The notes: generated by a model not told the origin, from the sequence alone. A stretch of 64,000 bases of DNA from Halichoerus grypus (GCF_964656455.1 NC_135715.1:41922603-41986602), one strand, 5' to 3'. Positions 45,905-58,434 are shown, numbered from the stretch's first letter. Numbers and translations: made by a program.

Positions 45905-47140
45905 AAAGATTATCTCTTTAATAAATGGTACTATAGTAACTGTATAAACATTTGGGAAAATATCATTTTAAATCCATATCTCACACCAAACAAAATAATA
46001 AAATTCAAATAGACCAGAGACATAACTTTAAAAGAAACCACACAAATATTAGAGGAAAATTATATATATATGTACAAAATACATGAAAAAATATCTCACA
46101 AATGAATATGTTAAAATGGTCCTCAAACTTATGAAAATATAATCTCAGTTACAATAAGAAAAATGTAAATCACTACTACACTAAGATATTTCTTAGCTCA
46201 AACTGGCAGAAATAAAGATGTTTGAAAACAATGGAGCTTTGAAGAAATGGACTCTTATCAATTGCCAGTGAAAATGTACACTGGAATAGCTCATAAGAAG
46301 GAAAATTCAGAAATATCTAATAACCTATGTAAGTATTTAACTCTTGTGATTTAACAATCCCAATTTTAGTAATTTAACCTGAAGATACACATTGAATACA
46401 TGAAAACACATGCTCTTAAAGCTACTCATTACATTTTTTTGCAGTGTATTGATAAAAATCCAAATGTCCATATATAGTACTCAGCCACAAAAAAGAATGA
46501 AATTTTGCCATTTGCAACAACATGGATGGAGCTAGAGAGTATTATACTAAGCGAAACAGAGAAAGACAAATACCATATAATTTCACTCGTATGTGGAATT
46601 TAAGAAACAAAACACATGAACACGGGGTGGGGGGAAGAGAGAGAGAGACAAATCATAAACTCTGTAACTATAGAGAACTGAGAGGTGAGGGAGGGGAGGT
46701 GGGGGGGATTAAATGGGTGATGGGTTGTGATGGTCACTAGGTGTTGTATATAACTGATGAAATCACTAAATCCTACACCTGAAACTAATATTACACTGTA
46801 TGTTAACTAACTGGAATTTAAATAAAAACTTGGAAGAAAAAAATGTCCATATATAGAAGACTGGTTGATTATATATTATTATACCCACATAATGGATATA
46901 TGCAGCTATATATGTCACTTTATAAAAGAAGAAGAAAGATTTCTGTGAACTGATATAATTCGTTGTGTAAAAAAGGAAGGCTATAGTATACTAACTTTAT
47001 GTATAATAGGGAAAATATAAAAATATACACAGATTTGCAATTTGCATTAGGATGAAATGAATGAGGAACTAGTGGTATTTCTCTGAATATAATTTGCATA
47101 ATTTTGATTTTTGGAACTGTTACATTTTTACAAAATAAAA
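45905..47140 (+). mobile_element. Ancient L1ME/HAL1-like 3' part, split
   Basis: Diverged text runs from 'taaatggtactatagtaact' through 'tttaacaatcccaatttta' and 'aaatccaaatgtccatatat'. After the nested young L1 it continues with 'gaagactggttgattatata', 'taatggatatatgcagctat' and 'aaaagaagaagaaagatttc', ending near 'acatttttacaaaataaaag'. The text is colinear with old L1ME/HAL1 3' ends once 46478-46856 is removed. Confidence 0.6.
46478..46840 (+). mobile_element. Young L1 3' end nested in old L1
   Basis: 363 bp of L1: 'caacaacatggatggagcta', 'tttcactcgtatgtggaatt', a G-rich 3'UTR, 'cacctgaaactaatattaca' and an A-rich tail. The perfect 16-bp duplication aaatgtccatatatag lies at 46462-46477 and 46841-46856. 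Strongly 5'-truncated. Confidence 0.95.
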
Positions 47141-48590
47141 GCAATCAATGAAAATGAGTTAAATAAATAAAACAAAAGAAAAAGTAAATTTTAGCCTATT
47201 TTACTAATAAAACTAAACATAACTGCATTTCAGATAAATAGCATAGCCATGCAAAATAGGGAAAATAAATTCCCATGTAACTTTAAAATATAGTACTCTG
47301 ATTTTATAGCTTCAAGCTAAAAAGAAAAGAAAGAGCAATTATTAAACTCAAGTTAGCAGGTTTGGTTTCCATAGCAGTATTGAGCAAATAGTAAATATAC
47401 TGTAGAAAATGGAAGGCAGTTCTCTCACTGTTGGAAAAGGAAGTTACAAAGAAGGAAAAGAGGGAGGCTAAAATCAACCCTGAAGAATTCAACTAAATTT
47501 GATGAAACAAAGTGGACTCAAAGTTTTTATAAATAGATTACAAAGATATCTATCTATATAGATTAAAGAGTGAAGAAGCACATGCACACACACACACACA
47601 CACACACACGAACACACATACACACTAAGAGAAGCATATAACAGACAGATAATAAAAACTTCCAGGCATTGTCCATACAGTATGTCTAGAAACACTAAGA
47701 ATACCTATATCTGGATATGGCTTATTTCAGGACTGGGTAAGAAGAGAACAAGATAAATCTAGGACAGAATATCTAAGGGACAGAAATAAAATGTTATGGA
47801 CAGGTCAAAATACAGAGATTCTAGCTCTTATTTAGACATTTTGAACATTAATAATAAAGTAGATTATAATTAATTACAAATGGGAAATTATGTTTCCATA
47901 GTTATGCATATTAATAAATAATAAAATCTAAAAATGTGGGCAGAATTTCTTTAGAGAAAAATGCCAACAAAAATTATAGAATGAACTGTAGTAATAAAAC
48001 CTCAATTTTATAACTTTTATGAAAATGATGTATTAACATAATGCGTAAAATCACTGGTTAAATAAAATCACTGGTTAAAACTTAAATAATACCAAGATAT
48101 CTACATATCTCCTAGTATTGTCTACTCAGTTATTAATTACAAAAGAAAAACAGTAATTTTACAATGGAGAATCCTTAACACACCACTTTAATCTGATATA
48201 CTTAGCCAAAATGCAAAACCTAAACATAATTATAAGAAAGTATCAGACAAATTCAAATTGTGGGATGCTCTTTGAAATAACTGACCAGTAGACCTCAAAA
48301 AATTACAAGTCATGGAAGACAAAATCAAAAAAAGCATTCCAGATTAAAGGCAAATAAAAGACAAGTCAACTTAAAAAACAATGTGTGATCACTGACGGAT
48401 CCATACTTGGAAACAAATAACCTAAATAACATAATTTGGGTAACTCATATAAATGAATATGGACTATGAACTACATAATAGCATTGAGCCAATCTTAAAT
48501 TTTCACATTTCAGTAATTCTACTGTGGTTATGTAACAGAATGTAATGCACAAGGTATTTTACTTAGAGGTAAGGGAACATGAAGTCTCAA

Positions 48591-48592
<2 letters not shown>
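47141..48592. other. Unassigned AT-rich DNA with a (CA)n
   Basis: A (CA)n microsatellite lies at about 47583-47611. A short tandem duplication of 'taaaatcactggttaaa' lies at about 48047-48079. No gene or repeat family recognised. Confidence 0.5.
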
Positions 48593-48638
<46 letters not shown>

Positions 48639-48656
48639 TATATATACACATACTAT
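48593..48656. repeat. (TA)n microsatellite
   Basis: About 19 TA units followed by 'cacatatatatatatacacata'-like degeneration. The minus-strand 79-codon frame with Tyr-Ile repeats is an artefact of it. Confidence 0.95.
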
Positions 48657-48775
48657 ATACATTTACAAAATATTTGCCCATATGTATCATCATATATACA
48701 TAATATGATACATATGATACAAATGACATGTATAAGAGAGATACAGATGAGTGAATAGAGGTAAAAGATAAAAAT

Positions 48776-50157
48776 GCATATAACACCCAGTGATCCATTC
48801 AGTACGTGCCCTCTTTAATACCCATCACCGGGCTAACCCATCCCCCCACCCCACGCTCTAGAACTCTCAGTTTGTTTCTCAGAGTCCATAGTCTCTCATG
48901 GTTCCTCTCCTCCTCCGATTACCCCCCTTCTTTTTTCCCTTCCTACTATCTTCTTTTTTCTTTTTAACATATATTATTTGTTTCAGAGGTACAGGTCTGT
49001 GATTCAACAGTCTTACACAATTCACAGCGCTCACCATAGCATACACCCTCCCCAATGTCTATCACCCAGTTACTCCATCCCTCCCAGCCCCCACCACTCC
49101 AGCAACCCTCAGTTTGTTTCCTGAGATTAAGAATTCCTCATATCAGTGAGATCATATGATAACTGTCTTTCTCTGATTGACGTATTTCGCTTAGCATAAT
49201 ACCCTCTAGTTCTATCCACGTCGTTGCAAATGGCAAGATTTCGTTTTTTTTTGATGGCTGCATAATATTCCATTGTATATATATACCACCTCTTCTTTAT
49301 CCATTCATCTGTTGATGGACATCTTGGCTCTTTCCATAGTTTGGCTATTGTGGACATTGCTGCTATAAACAGGGTGCATGTACCCCTTCGGATCCCTACA
49401 TTTGTATCTTTGCGGTAAATACCCAGTAGTGGAATTGTTGGGTCATAGGGTAGCTCTATTTTCAACTTTTTGAGGAACCTCCATATTGTTTTCCAGAATG
49501 GCTGCACCAGCGTGCATTCCCACCAAGAGTGTAGGAGGGTTCCCCTTTCTCCACATCCCTGCCAGCATCTGTCGTTTCCTGACTTGTTAATTGTAGCCAT
49601 TCTGACTGGTGTGAGGTAGTATCTCATTGAGGTTTTGATTTGGATTTCCCTGATGCCAAGCGATGTTGAGCACTTTTTTATGTGTCTGTTGGCCGTTTGA
49701 ATGTCTTCTTTGGAAAAATGTCTGTTCATGTCTTCTGCCCATTTCTTGATTGGATCATTTGTTCTCTGGGTGTTGAGTTTGATAAGTTCTTTATAGATTT
49801 TAGATACTAGCCCTTTATCCGGTATGTCATTTGCAAATATCTTCTCCCATTCTGTCAGTTGTCTTTTGGTTTTGTTGACTGTTTCCTTTGCTGTGCAAAA
49901 GCTTTTTATCTTGATGAAGTCCCAATAGTTCATTTTTGCCCTTGCTTCCCTTGCCTTTGGTGATGTTTCTAGGAAGAAGTTGCTGCAGCTGAGGTTGAAG
50001 AGGTTGCTGCCTGTGTTCTCCTTTAGGATTTTGATGGATTCCTGCCTCACATTCAGGTCTTTCAACCATTTGAGTCTATTTTTGTGTGTGGTGTAAGGAA
50101 ATGGTCCAGTTTCATTCTTCTGCATGTGGCTGTCCAAATTTCCCAACACCATTTGTT
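48776..50157 (-). mobile_element. Carnivore L1, 3' segment of a twin-primed copy
   Basis: Antisense L1: 3'UTR with both 3' modules (the terminal 'tagcccggtgatgggtatta' module at about 48780-48935 and the 'acaggtctgtgattcaacag' module from 48960), then the 3' third of ORF2. A continuous ORF2 frame of about 340 codons includes [19 protein letters not shown] and [18 protein letters not shown], in which the second-to-last motif position still has His and Cys. The 3' end stops about 85 bp short of the full terminus and lacks a poly(A). It joins the inverted segment at 50157/50158. Confidence 0.92.
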
Positions 50158-51936
50158 GATAAAGACCAGAGCAGAAATCAATGAAATAGAAACCAAAAGA
50201 ATAGTAGAAAAGATCAACGAAACTAGGAGCTGGTTCTTTGAAAGAATGAGTAAGATTGATCAACCCCTGGCCAGACTTATCAAAAAGAAAAGAGAAATGA
50301 CCCAAATAAATAAAATCATGAATGAAAGAGGAGAGATCACAACCAACACCAAAGAAATACAAACAATTATAAGAACATATTACGAGCAACTATAATGCCA
50401 GCAAATTAGATAATCTGGAAGAAATGGATGCATTCCTAGAGATGTACAAACTACCAAAACTGAACCAGGAAGAAATAGAAAACCTGAACAGACCTATAAC
50501 CACTAAGGAAATTGAAGCAGTCATCAAAAATCTCCCAACAAACAAGAGCCCAGCAGGGCCAGATGGCTTCCCAGAAGAATTCTACCAAATATTTGAAGAA
50601 GAATTAATACCTATTCTTCTGAAACCATTCCAAAAAATAGAAACGGAAGGAAAACTTCCAAACTCATTTTATGAGGCCAGCATTACCTTGATCGCAAAAT
50701 CAGACAAAGACCCCATCAAAAAGGAGAATTACAGACCAATATCCCTGATGAACATGGATGCAAAAATTCTCACCAAAATACTAGCCAAAAGGATACAACA
50801 GTACATTAAAAGGATTATTCACCATGAGCAAGTGGGATTTATTCCTGGGCTGCAAGGTTGGTTCAACATCCGCAAATCAATCAATGTGATACAATACATT
50901 AATAAAAGAAAGAACAAGAACCATACGATCCTCTCAATAGATGCACAAAAAGCATTTGACAAAGTACAGCATTCTTTCTTGATCAAAACTCTTCAGAGTA
51001 TAGGGATAGAGGGTACATACCTCAATATCATAAAAGCCATCTATGAAAAACCCACAGCGAATATCATTCTCAATGGGGAAAAACTGAGAGCGTTCCCCCT
51101 AAGGTCAGGATCATGGCAGGGATGTCCACTATCACCACTGCTATTCAACATAGTATTAGAAGTCCTAGCCACAGCAATCAGACAACAAAAAGAAATAAAA
51201 GGCATCCGAATCAGCAAAGAAGAAGTCAAACTCTCACTCTTTGCAGATGATATGATACTTTATGTGGAAAACCCAAAAGGCTCCACCCCAAATTGCTAGA
51301 ACTCATACAGGAATTCAGTAAAGTGGCAGGATATAAAATCAATGCATAGAAATCAGTGGCATTTCTATACACCAACAACAAGACAGAAGAAAGAGAAATT
51401 AAGGAGTCGATCCCATTTACAATTGCACCCAAAACCATAAGATACCTAGGAATAAATCTAACCAAAGAAGCAAAGAATCTGTACTCAGGAAACTATAAAA
51501 TACTCATGAAAGAAATGGAGGAAGACATAAAGAAATGGAAAAACGTTCCATGCTCATGGATTGGAAGAACAAATATTGTGAAGATGTCAATACTACCTAG
51601 AGCAATCTATACATTTAATGCAATCCCTATCAAAATACCATCCACTTTTTTCAAAGAAATGGAACAAATAATCCTAAAATTTGTATGGAACCAGAAAAGA
51701 CCCCAAATAGCCAGAGGAATGTTGAAAAAGAAAAGCAAAGCTGGTGGCATCACAATTCTGGACTTCCAGCTCTATTACAAAGCTGTCATCATCAAGACAG
51801 TATGGTACTGGCACAAAAACAGGCACATAGCTCAATGGAACAGAATAGAGAGCCCAGAAATGGACCCTCAACTCTATGGTCAACTGATCTTTGACAAAGC
51901 AGGAAAGAATGTCCAATGGAAAAAGACAGTCTCTTA
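50158..51936 (+). mobile_element. Carnivore L1, inverted 5' segment (ORF2 RT region)
   Basis: Sense ORF2 from the end of the endonuclease linker through the reverse transcriptase. Landmarks: [51 protein letters not shown] and the catalytic [11 protein letters not shown] near 51240. Frameshifts near 50395 and 51295 split it into three frames (50084-50395, 50424-51299, 51356-51937). It ends at 'aaaaagacagtctctt', exactly where the 3' segment begins ('caacaaatggtgttggg' read on the minus strand from 50157). No full ORF2, so it is immobile. Confidence 0.93.
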
Positions 51937-51939
51937 AAA

Positions 51940-53050
51940 AAATAAATTCTATAAAATTTTCAAAGAAGTTTATATAAACATCAGTTTTATATAAATTTCA
52001 AAAAAAAATAGGCACGAGGTTTCATTGCAGATTTTTAATAAGAATAGTGAAATGATTTAGAAAAAATATGGCATATCCCTATTTTGGAAATGCAAAATAT
52101 TTACCAAGAGGATGTTATTGTATGGAACAGTGTTACAATACATTACATTATTAATTATGAAAAATTATTAAATAATATGTACAATATCATACGTATACAC
52201 ACATATCTATATTTTCATAGTGATGTAATAATTCTTTTGTTTTTCTTTATTTTTCAATTTTTATGCCATTATTTTTATATTAAGAAAAAATATTCTAAAT
52301 TTGATCTAAAAAGCTAATGTAAACATATCCATGATTCTTTGTCATGCTTTTATTCATGCAATTAAAATTATAGTGCGCAATTATTATAAAAAGAAGCAAG
52401 TTAAGAAACAGTATCTAAAGCATATAATACCATATATATAAACCATAAAACAACATAATGGAAATATGGATTGATTGCTTGTGGGCTGTTTGGAAGAAAC
52501 AGTGTATATATTTTAAATGATGATAATATTCTAACAGTTGAGCATTTCATTTAGGTTCCCAGAGTCACAAGTTTAACTGAAAAGTGTAGGATTACAATTT
52601 AGGTAGATCTAAAATAACAGGTAGAAATTAGGAACATATTATCTCTCAGAATACTTCATATATTAAATTATTCGTGCTTGTTTTCAGTATAACTTTTAGA
52701 GAAAAAAAGATACATTTGATGCTTTTAACAAACATGGGTATAGTGAGTTCCTTTGCCTCAGTACCCATTCTGATCAACTACTTCAAAGATTTCTTCGCAA
52801 ATTATTAAGGGTTTTCTTTGAACTAACCTAATGTACTGTGATGTTTGCTTTTTGCGGCCATTAATTGTCATGTCTGGGTTCTCTGGGAAACAGACCCTGA
52901 AATGAAGGTTAGCATGCAAGATGTTTATTAGGAAGGATATTTGGGATCCCCCTCTAAGGACAAAAATGAAAAGAATCAGGACTGGGCAGAGCATGGACTG
53001 TGATAACATCTCAAAATTGACTCTATGTTCTGCAGTCTGAATGGTCTCTT
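51940..53050. other. Unassigned DNA; faint old repeat near 52870
   Basis: Mostly AT-rich with nothing recognised. 'ctgggaaacagaccctgaaa' to 'gcaagatgtttattaggaag' (about 52870-52935) recalls an old LTR-like repeat. Low certainty. Confidence 0.4.
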
Positions 53051-53334
53051 AAAATTCTGTTCTGAGGACATTAGGAGAAGGAAGGGAAAAATGAAGGGGG
53101 GAAATCGGAGGGAGAGATGAACCATGAGAGACTATGGACTCTGAGGAACAAACTGAGGGTTTTAGAGGGGAGAAGCGTGGGGGAATGGGTTAGCCCAGTG
53201 ATGGGTATTAAGGAGGGCACGTACTGCATGGAGCACTGGGTTTTATATGAAAACAATGAATCGTGGATCACCATATCAAAAACTAATGATGTATTTTATG
53301 GTGACTAACATAACGTAATAAAATAAAATTAAAA
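53051..53334 (+). mobile_element. L1 3'UTR-only insertion
   Basis: Only the last ~270 bp of the carnivore L1 3'UTR: 'gaaccatgagagactatgga'-type text, 'gtgatgggtattaaggaggg', 'gagcactgggttttatatga', 'aactaatgatgtattttatg' and an A-rich tail. It is the same module found antisense at 48780-48935, here with its complete terminus. Possible duplication aaaattctgttctgag / aaaattatgtcttgag (about 53051-53066 and 53335-53350). Confidence 0.88.
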
Positions 53335-53350
53335 AAAATTATGTCTTGAG

Positions 53351-55739
53351 TTGGGACAAGGAGGCCAGATTGTTACACTTTATAATCAGAGTCACCAGAT
53401 ACAGGCTTCTCCAAGAAGGGTCTGTTACCTACACTGTAAAAATTCCTTTCAATTCTACTAACACAGTTGAATGATCTCAAGGATCTTTTCTTAGGTAAAT
53501 GAGAAATGACAACTTTGAGAAAGGCGATAGTATCACGAGAATTTTCTAAAACTACATACAATTCATTAAATCTCCTTTGAAATCATAATCTATCAGTTTA
53601 CATGTATAAACAATTTCAGTCTCACTTTAGCTGAGGCCAAAACATTGAGAAAAATAAATAGATACCAAGTGTCTCCTCATTCCAAAGGAAAATGCTATAA
53701 TCATCAGGGCATAGTAAGAGACTGACATATTTTTCCACCTATATATTATCATCCTTCCTCTGGACTACCTGACAATAGAAAGATGATGGCTGAAGATTTG
53801 AGGAAAGTGCAATTATTTTTGAGAGTCATCAGTGTAGTTGTTCAAACCCTCAATGCAAGTGAAGGATGGAACCATATGGAGAGTTCAGATATGAGAATAT
53901 AAGAATTTATAAATGTAAGGATAACTCCTTTGTTTGGAGGAGAAAAGGAAAAGTTTATATTTGGAGCTTCTGGCCCTGTACCAGAACAAAGAAAGTTAAC
54001 TGCACAGAGAAGGAACACCACCTAAACAAAGATAGGACAAAATTTCATGTTTCCCAGACATCAGGTATGAATTCGAATACAAGTAAACTTATAGATATAT
54101 ACAAATGGATTCCATTTAAGATGATCATCTATAGGACAAGGGGACTCAGCACCATTTTGTGTGGGGTATACCACCAAAACAAGTGACTAAGGGAAGAGGT
54201 GATCATGCCATCCTCACTTCGAAATTCTATAATTTACTCAGTTTCAAATAAGATGAAAATTTCAAAAAGTATTTTTTATACCTGCACGTCATTCACATAG
54301 CATGAAAACAACTGAATGTTCCTAGGAATGATCTTAAGAACATTGTTATTTTTTCTGCATGTAATCAGTTGGCTTATTTTTGATTCTTACAAATATTCAG
54401 CTATTAAGAGAATTCTTGTCAAAGCTTATGTAACCAATGCCTAGGCTGTCAAAGAGAACCAAATAATCAGAGTTCATCAAAAAAAATGTGTGAGAGCTTT
54501 AAAAGTTTTTTGAATTATCCTGCTTCTAGCCAAGAATTTGTAAACAAAAGAACAGGATCCAGGCTCAAGGAAATATCATGTTACAAATATTAGATTTAGC
54601 CTGTTGAATAACTGATTTGTTTTCTCCTCTTAACTTCTAGAGGAGGCAGAATTTAAATGGCATTTAGATATGAGAGCCTCTACTTCTGCCAAGTGAACCA
54701 AGATCCTGCCCAGATGCCAACACATTCACCAAACCTTCCAAAACAAAAATAAACAAGCATGCACGCACACACACACACTTTCCAACTCTCAATTTTTGAG
54801 GAAAATTTCAATATTCTATGTTTTCACTGTTCAGAAATGCTTTAAATGATAATGAAAAAAGTCTAAAAAGATACTTTACTAGTGCAACAGTAAAAAGAGG
54901 ATAAATGAAAACTACTGACAGGAAAAGCAGGTGAAAATTTAAGTAAAGGTTCCTACATATCACACTGTGCTAATGTTCATCTTATACTGTCAAACTGATT
55001 GTGCGAGTATTTCTTTTTCACTACATATTTTCATTTTATTCTACTGGCATGTCCATTCTTCCTGGAGAATAGATTTTGCAATATGTATTATGTGCTCTAT
55101 TACATTCTTCACCTATTTGTCCATCTCAACTAAGAGCCTTAAAGTGACCCTGCTTGCCCGTGAAAAAAATGAGCTGAAAGCAAATAAATATCCAAACCGA
55201 AGTTGTTGACTACTGATAATTCACTCTGATCCTCTTGGCTCTGAAATTCCTTTCCGACAAGCCACATTTATACTGCTTAACTTCTGGCAACTGGCAAAGT
55301 AAGTTGTTAAAAATAATCCAGGATAACTCAATTTGAAATTGTTTTATCTCTAAATAGGCCCCTCCCTGCCTTCTTCCCTCTCTCTTTCTCTCCCTCTGTC
55401 TGTTTTAGTAATTTATTAACATTCTTTGCAAAATAATTATTTTTGAATGCTCTAGTTCTCACTTAGTAGTCTCTTCATTTCATGGGAATTATAGCATGCA
55501 CTATATGGTATTCACCAATGCCAAGATTGCTATGATGAATTTTATTAATTTGTCATGTTTATGGATGAAAAAACTGAAGTCCAGGGAATTAAATAGCAAG
55601 AATGTAAACAAGATTATCAGAGTACTTTATTCCTTATTTTCTTCCATTATATCAAGAGACAGCAGCAATTCAAAAATTTGGGGAAATGCATACTTGGATT
55701 GACTGAGGTAAATAAAAATTGTATAGAAAAATAAGTATA
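53351..55739. other. Unassigned DNA
   Basis: No gene recognised. A 106-codon frame at 53866-54186 (+) has no stops or low complexity, but no family signature either. A short (CA)n lies at about 54763-54778. An antisense MIR-like trace ('gatgaaaaaactgaagtcca') lies at 55563-55600. Confidence 0.45.
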
Positions 55740-55935
55740 GGGGCGCCTGGGTGGCTCAGTCATTAAGCGTCTGCCTTCGGCTCAGGTCATGATCCCAGGG
55801 TCCTGGGATCGAGCCCCGCATCAGGCTCCCTGCTCCTCTGGAAGCCTGCTTCTCCCTCTCCCACTCCCCCTGCTTGTGTTCCCTCTCTGGCTGTCTTTCT
55901 CTCTGTCAAATAAATAAATAAACCTTTAAAAAAAA
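55740..55935 (+). mobile_element. CAN-SINE
   Basis: 'ggggcgcctgggtggctcag' to 'aaacctttaaaaaaaa'. Duplication agaaaaataagtata (55725-55739) / agaaaaagaagtata (55936-55950), one mismatch. Confidence 0.96.
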
Positions 55936-55950
55936 AGAAAAAGAAGTATA

Positions 55951-58239
55951 AAGAGTAGGTCACCAAAATAAGTTGTGAATATATTAAATTTCAAAAAATG
56001 TTACAATTTTTAACACACATCATAAAAACACCACTGAAAATGAGTGCATATTTACTTCAGATGGATCTTGGGACAACTTGTGGTATTTTGGAAAGAACAT
56101 ACAACTTAGATACATATACACTTAATTTGAATGTTGGTCCTTTCATTCAATATACACAGGGCCTTGAAAAGGTTGCTTTTACTTATTAGCCTCAATTAGC
56201 TGGCATATACATTGCGGCATTAATTTATATAGTGCAAGTTAATGAGGAGCTAATAAAATAAAATGTTAAATACTGTAGTTCATAAGTCATAACAGCTACC
56301 TAGTGTTAAGACTCCTTCTAAGTAACTATTATTAGTATTTATAAATACATTAATAATATATAATAAAAATTTAGTTATTAAACTTGATTGTGCAATGTAG
56401 AATTCTATATATTCTATTTACTAAAGGAAATAAAACATTAAAAGACTACAAATGATTCGAATTTTTAAAAGAAATAAAATACAATTCTTAAAACAAAAAT
56501 AACCCCTTCAAGTAGAAACTATTTAGATAAATATACACTCTATTTAAGTGTTCACAGATGAAAATAGTTTTATTGCCTTAAATTCACATTCCATTTTGGT
56601 AATACCTATATTATCCAACTTACTAAGTTGTTCGGATGCTGTCAGGAAATAAGTTTGGTTTTTGGCAACAACCAAACCATCCTCAATGAATAAATTCTAC
56701 AATATTGAGAAAAAAATCTAAGAATGTGGATCTGTCTATAAAAAAGTTGCATCATTCATATATGAGACAATGATATAAAGTTCTTAACTTCAACCATCAA
56801 GAAATTCAGAAAATAGGTATATAACATGAAGTCATAGTCTAAATACAACCTAATAACAATCTAAGGAAATTAACTTTATTATAAAATATAAATATTATAA
56901 AAGAAAAAACATGCATCCATATATATTGTGGAATTTGAAAGAAATTATTTGCCTTTGGTGCAAGAACATAAAACTAAACTTCAAACATTATTTATTAATT
57001 GCTTTGAGAGAATTACTTAAAAATATTCTCCAAGTAGTTTGAGCATAAGAAGGGATATATATTTTTATATTTGTTTAAAGATTTTTTCCTATGATATTTG
57101 TGAAGAAAAAAATGAATTGTTGTCAATACTCAGATTTAAAGTAAAAACTTAATTGCTAAAAGTGAAATGATATGCCCCTGAAATAATAGTATCCAACTAC
57201 GTAGTTATATATATAGCAAGGTTATTTTCATAAAATTGTCTTATAAAAACAAAACACATAACCACTAAAGTTTTTTCCTCCATTATTTTCTGAATGATAT
57301 AAAATAATCAAGAAATCTAAATAAAGAAACCTTATTTTAATACCCTAATCATGTAAGTGTCTTAAATATTTTCTTACAAGGAAATCAGAGTTGAAAGTGG
57401 TATTTGGGAGATTATATTGGTAAAAAATAGGTAAAAATTGATGAAGTCATTAAATTTTCAAAAGTTATAAATTATCCTGCAAAGCTTCACTGGCTGCAAA
57501 TTAGCCTGTGCTGTAGCCCTCTGCTAACAATCTATAGATCATTTTATTATTCATGAATTTTAGTAATTTCAGGACACCACAGGTCATCTTATGCTCATTT
57601 ATTTGCTAAACACCTTGTGCTAGTATGCCTATGCTGAAAAATGGCTACTATTTACTCCCTGTGAAACACACAAGCAACAAAGTGCCGATTTTGGCCCCAG
57701 ACATCCAGTATGCCAGGCTGCACATACATCTTGCTGTCAGTGAAATAAATGAGCCCTTAAATTGGCTGCAAAGCTTTAAGAACTGAAATTTATATGTCTA
57801 GTTATCAAACAGAAAGTTCAGAACACCTGTCAATATGAAACATAATTGTGACAAACTGTTACATTTTACCTTTAACTTCTCAGTTTTAATATGGCAGGTA
57901 CATTACAAAAAATTCTACAAAACCTAAGTCAGCAAAGACAAAACAATCATGACTCGTGTTTGTTTGTGTGTGTATGTTTACATGTGTGTAGAATGGCATT
58001 GCCATTTAAGCACTAGGTCATCCCTCAGCAGATGAGTAACATGTCACAAATAGCCAAATTATCAGACTTTACTTTGAGAATAAAGTCAAGTCCCAGTGGA
58101 TTTGCTAACTTGAGTGAGCATTTGGATATCTTCCTGGATTTTCACCTCCCTCACAAGTTACTCTCAAAATATCAAGAATACCTAGGATAAATAGTCTCTT
58201 TTTATTTTAGTTTTTAATCATTAGAGATTTTGACAGTTT
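55951..58239. other. Unassigned DNA; 57480-58130 candidate conserved DNA
   Basis: The first 1.5 kb is very AT-rich with nothing recognised. From about 57480 to 58130 composition becomes balanced and no repeat is recognisable, with an uninterrupted unique appearance ('ttagcctgtgctgtagccct', 'cactaggtcatccctcagca'). Confidence 0.4.
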
Positions 58240-58360
58240 GAAAGATACTAAATATTATCAATCAATCCCTTTACATATGCTTTACAGATGAAGAAACACT
58301 CTTTAAGGGTTATGTGACTTGCCAAAGAAAATGAAGCCAGTGAGTAACAGAGGAAGGGAC
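58240..58360 (-). mobile_element. MIR fragment, antisense
   Basis: 'ctttacagatgaagaaacac', 'gggttatgtgacttgccaaa' and 'ccagtgagtaacagagg' follow the reverse MIR core. A second MIR lies just to the right. Confidence 0.68.
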
Positions 58361-58434
58361 AGTCTGTAAAAGGGAGGGGGACTTTATAACTCTGATTTCT
58401 AAGTAGGTAGGATAGTATAACATTAACAGCAACC

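Noticed and set aside
48593..48656. Possible CRISPR-like or regulatory repeat
   Set aside because: It is a simple (TA)n microsatellite. No spaced repeats of CRISPR type occur anywhere in the window, and the genome is mammalian.
49127..50389. 420-codon minus-strand open frame as a gene
   Set aside because: Its C-terminal part is L1 ORF2 and its N-terminal part is antisense L1 across an inversion junction. It has no independent domain.
50424..51937. Frames with reverse-transcriptase motifs as an active L1 or host RT gene
   Set aside because: Frameshifts, the missing N-terminal endonuclease and the inverted structure make it a dead L1 fragment.
53866..54186. 106-codon frame on the plus strand
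   Set aside because: No domain, no splice or promoter context recognised, and no resemblance to a known family; within the length expected by chance over 64 kb.
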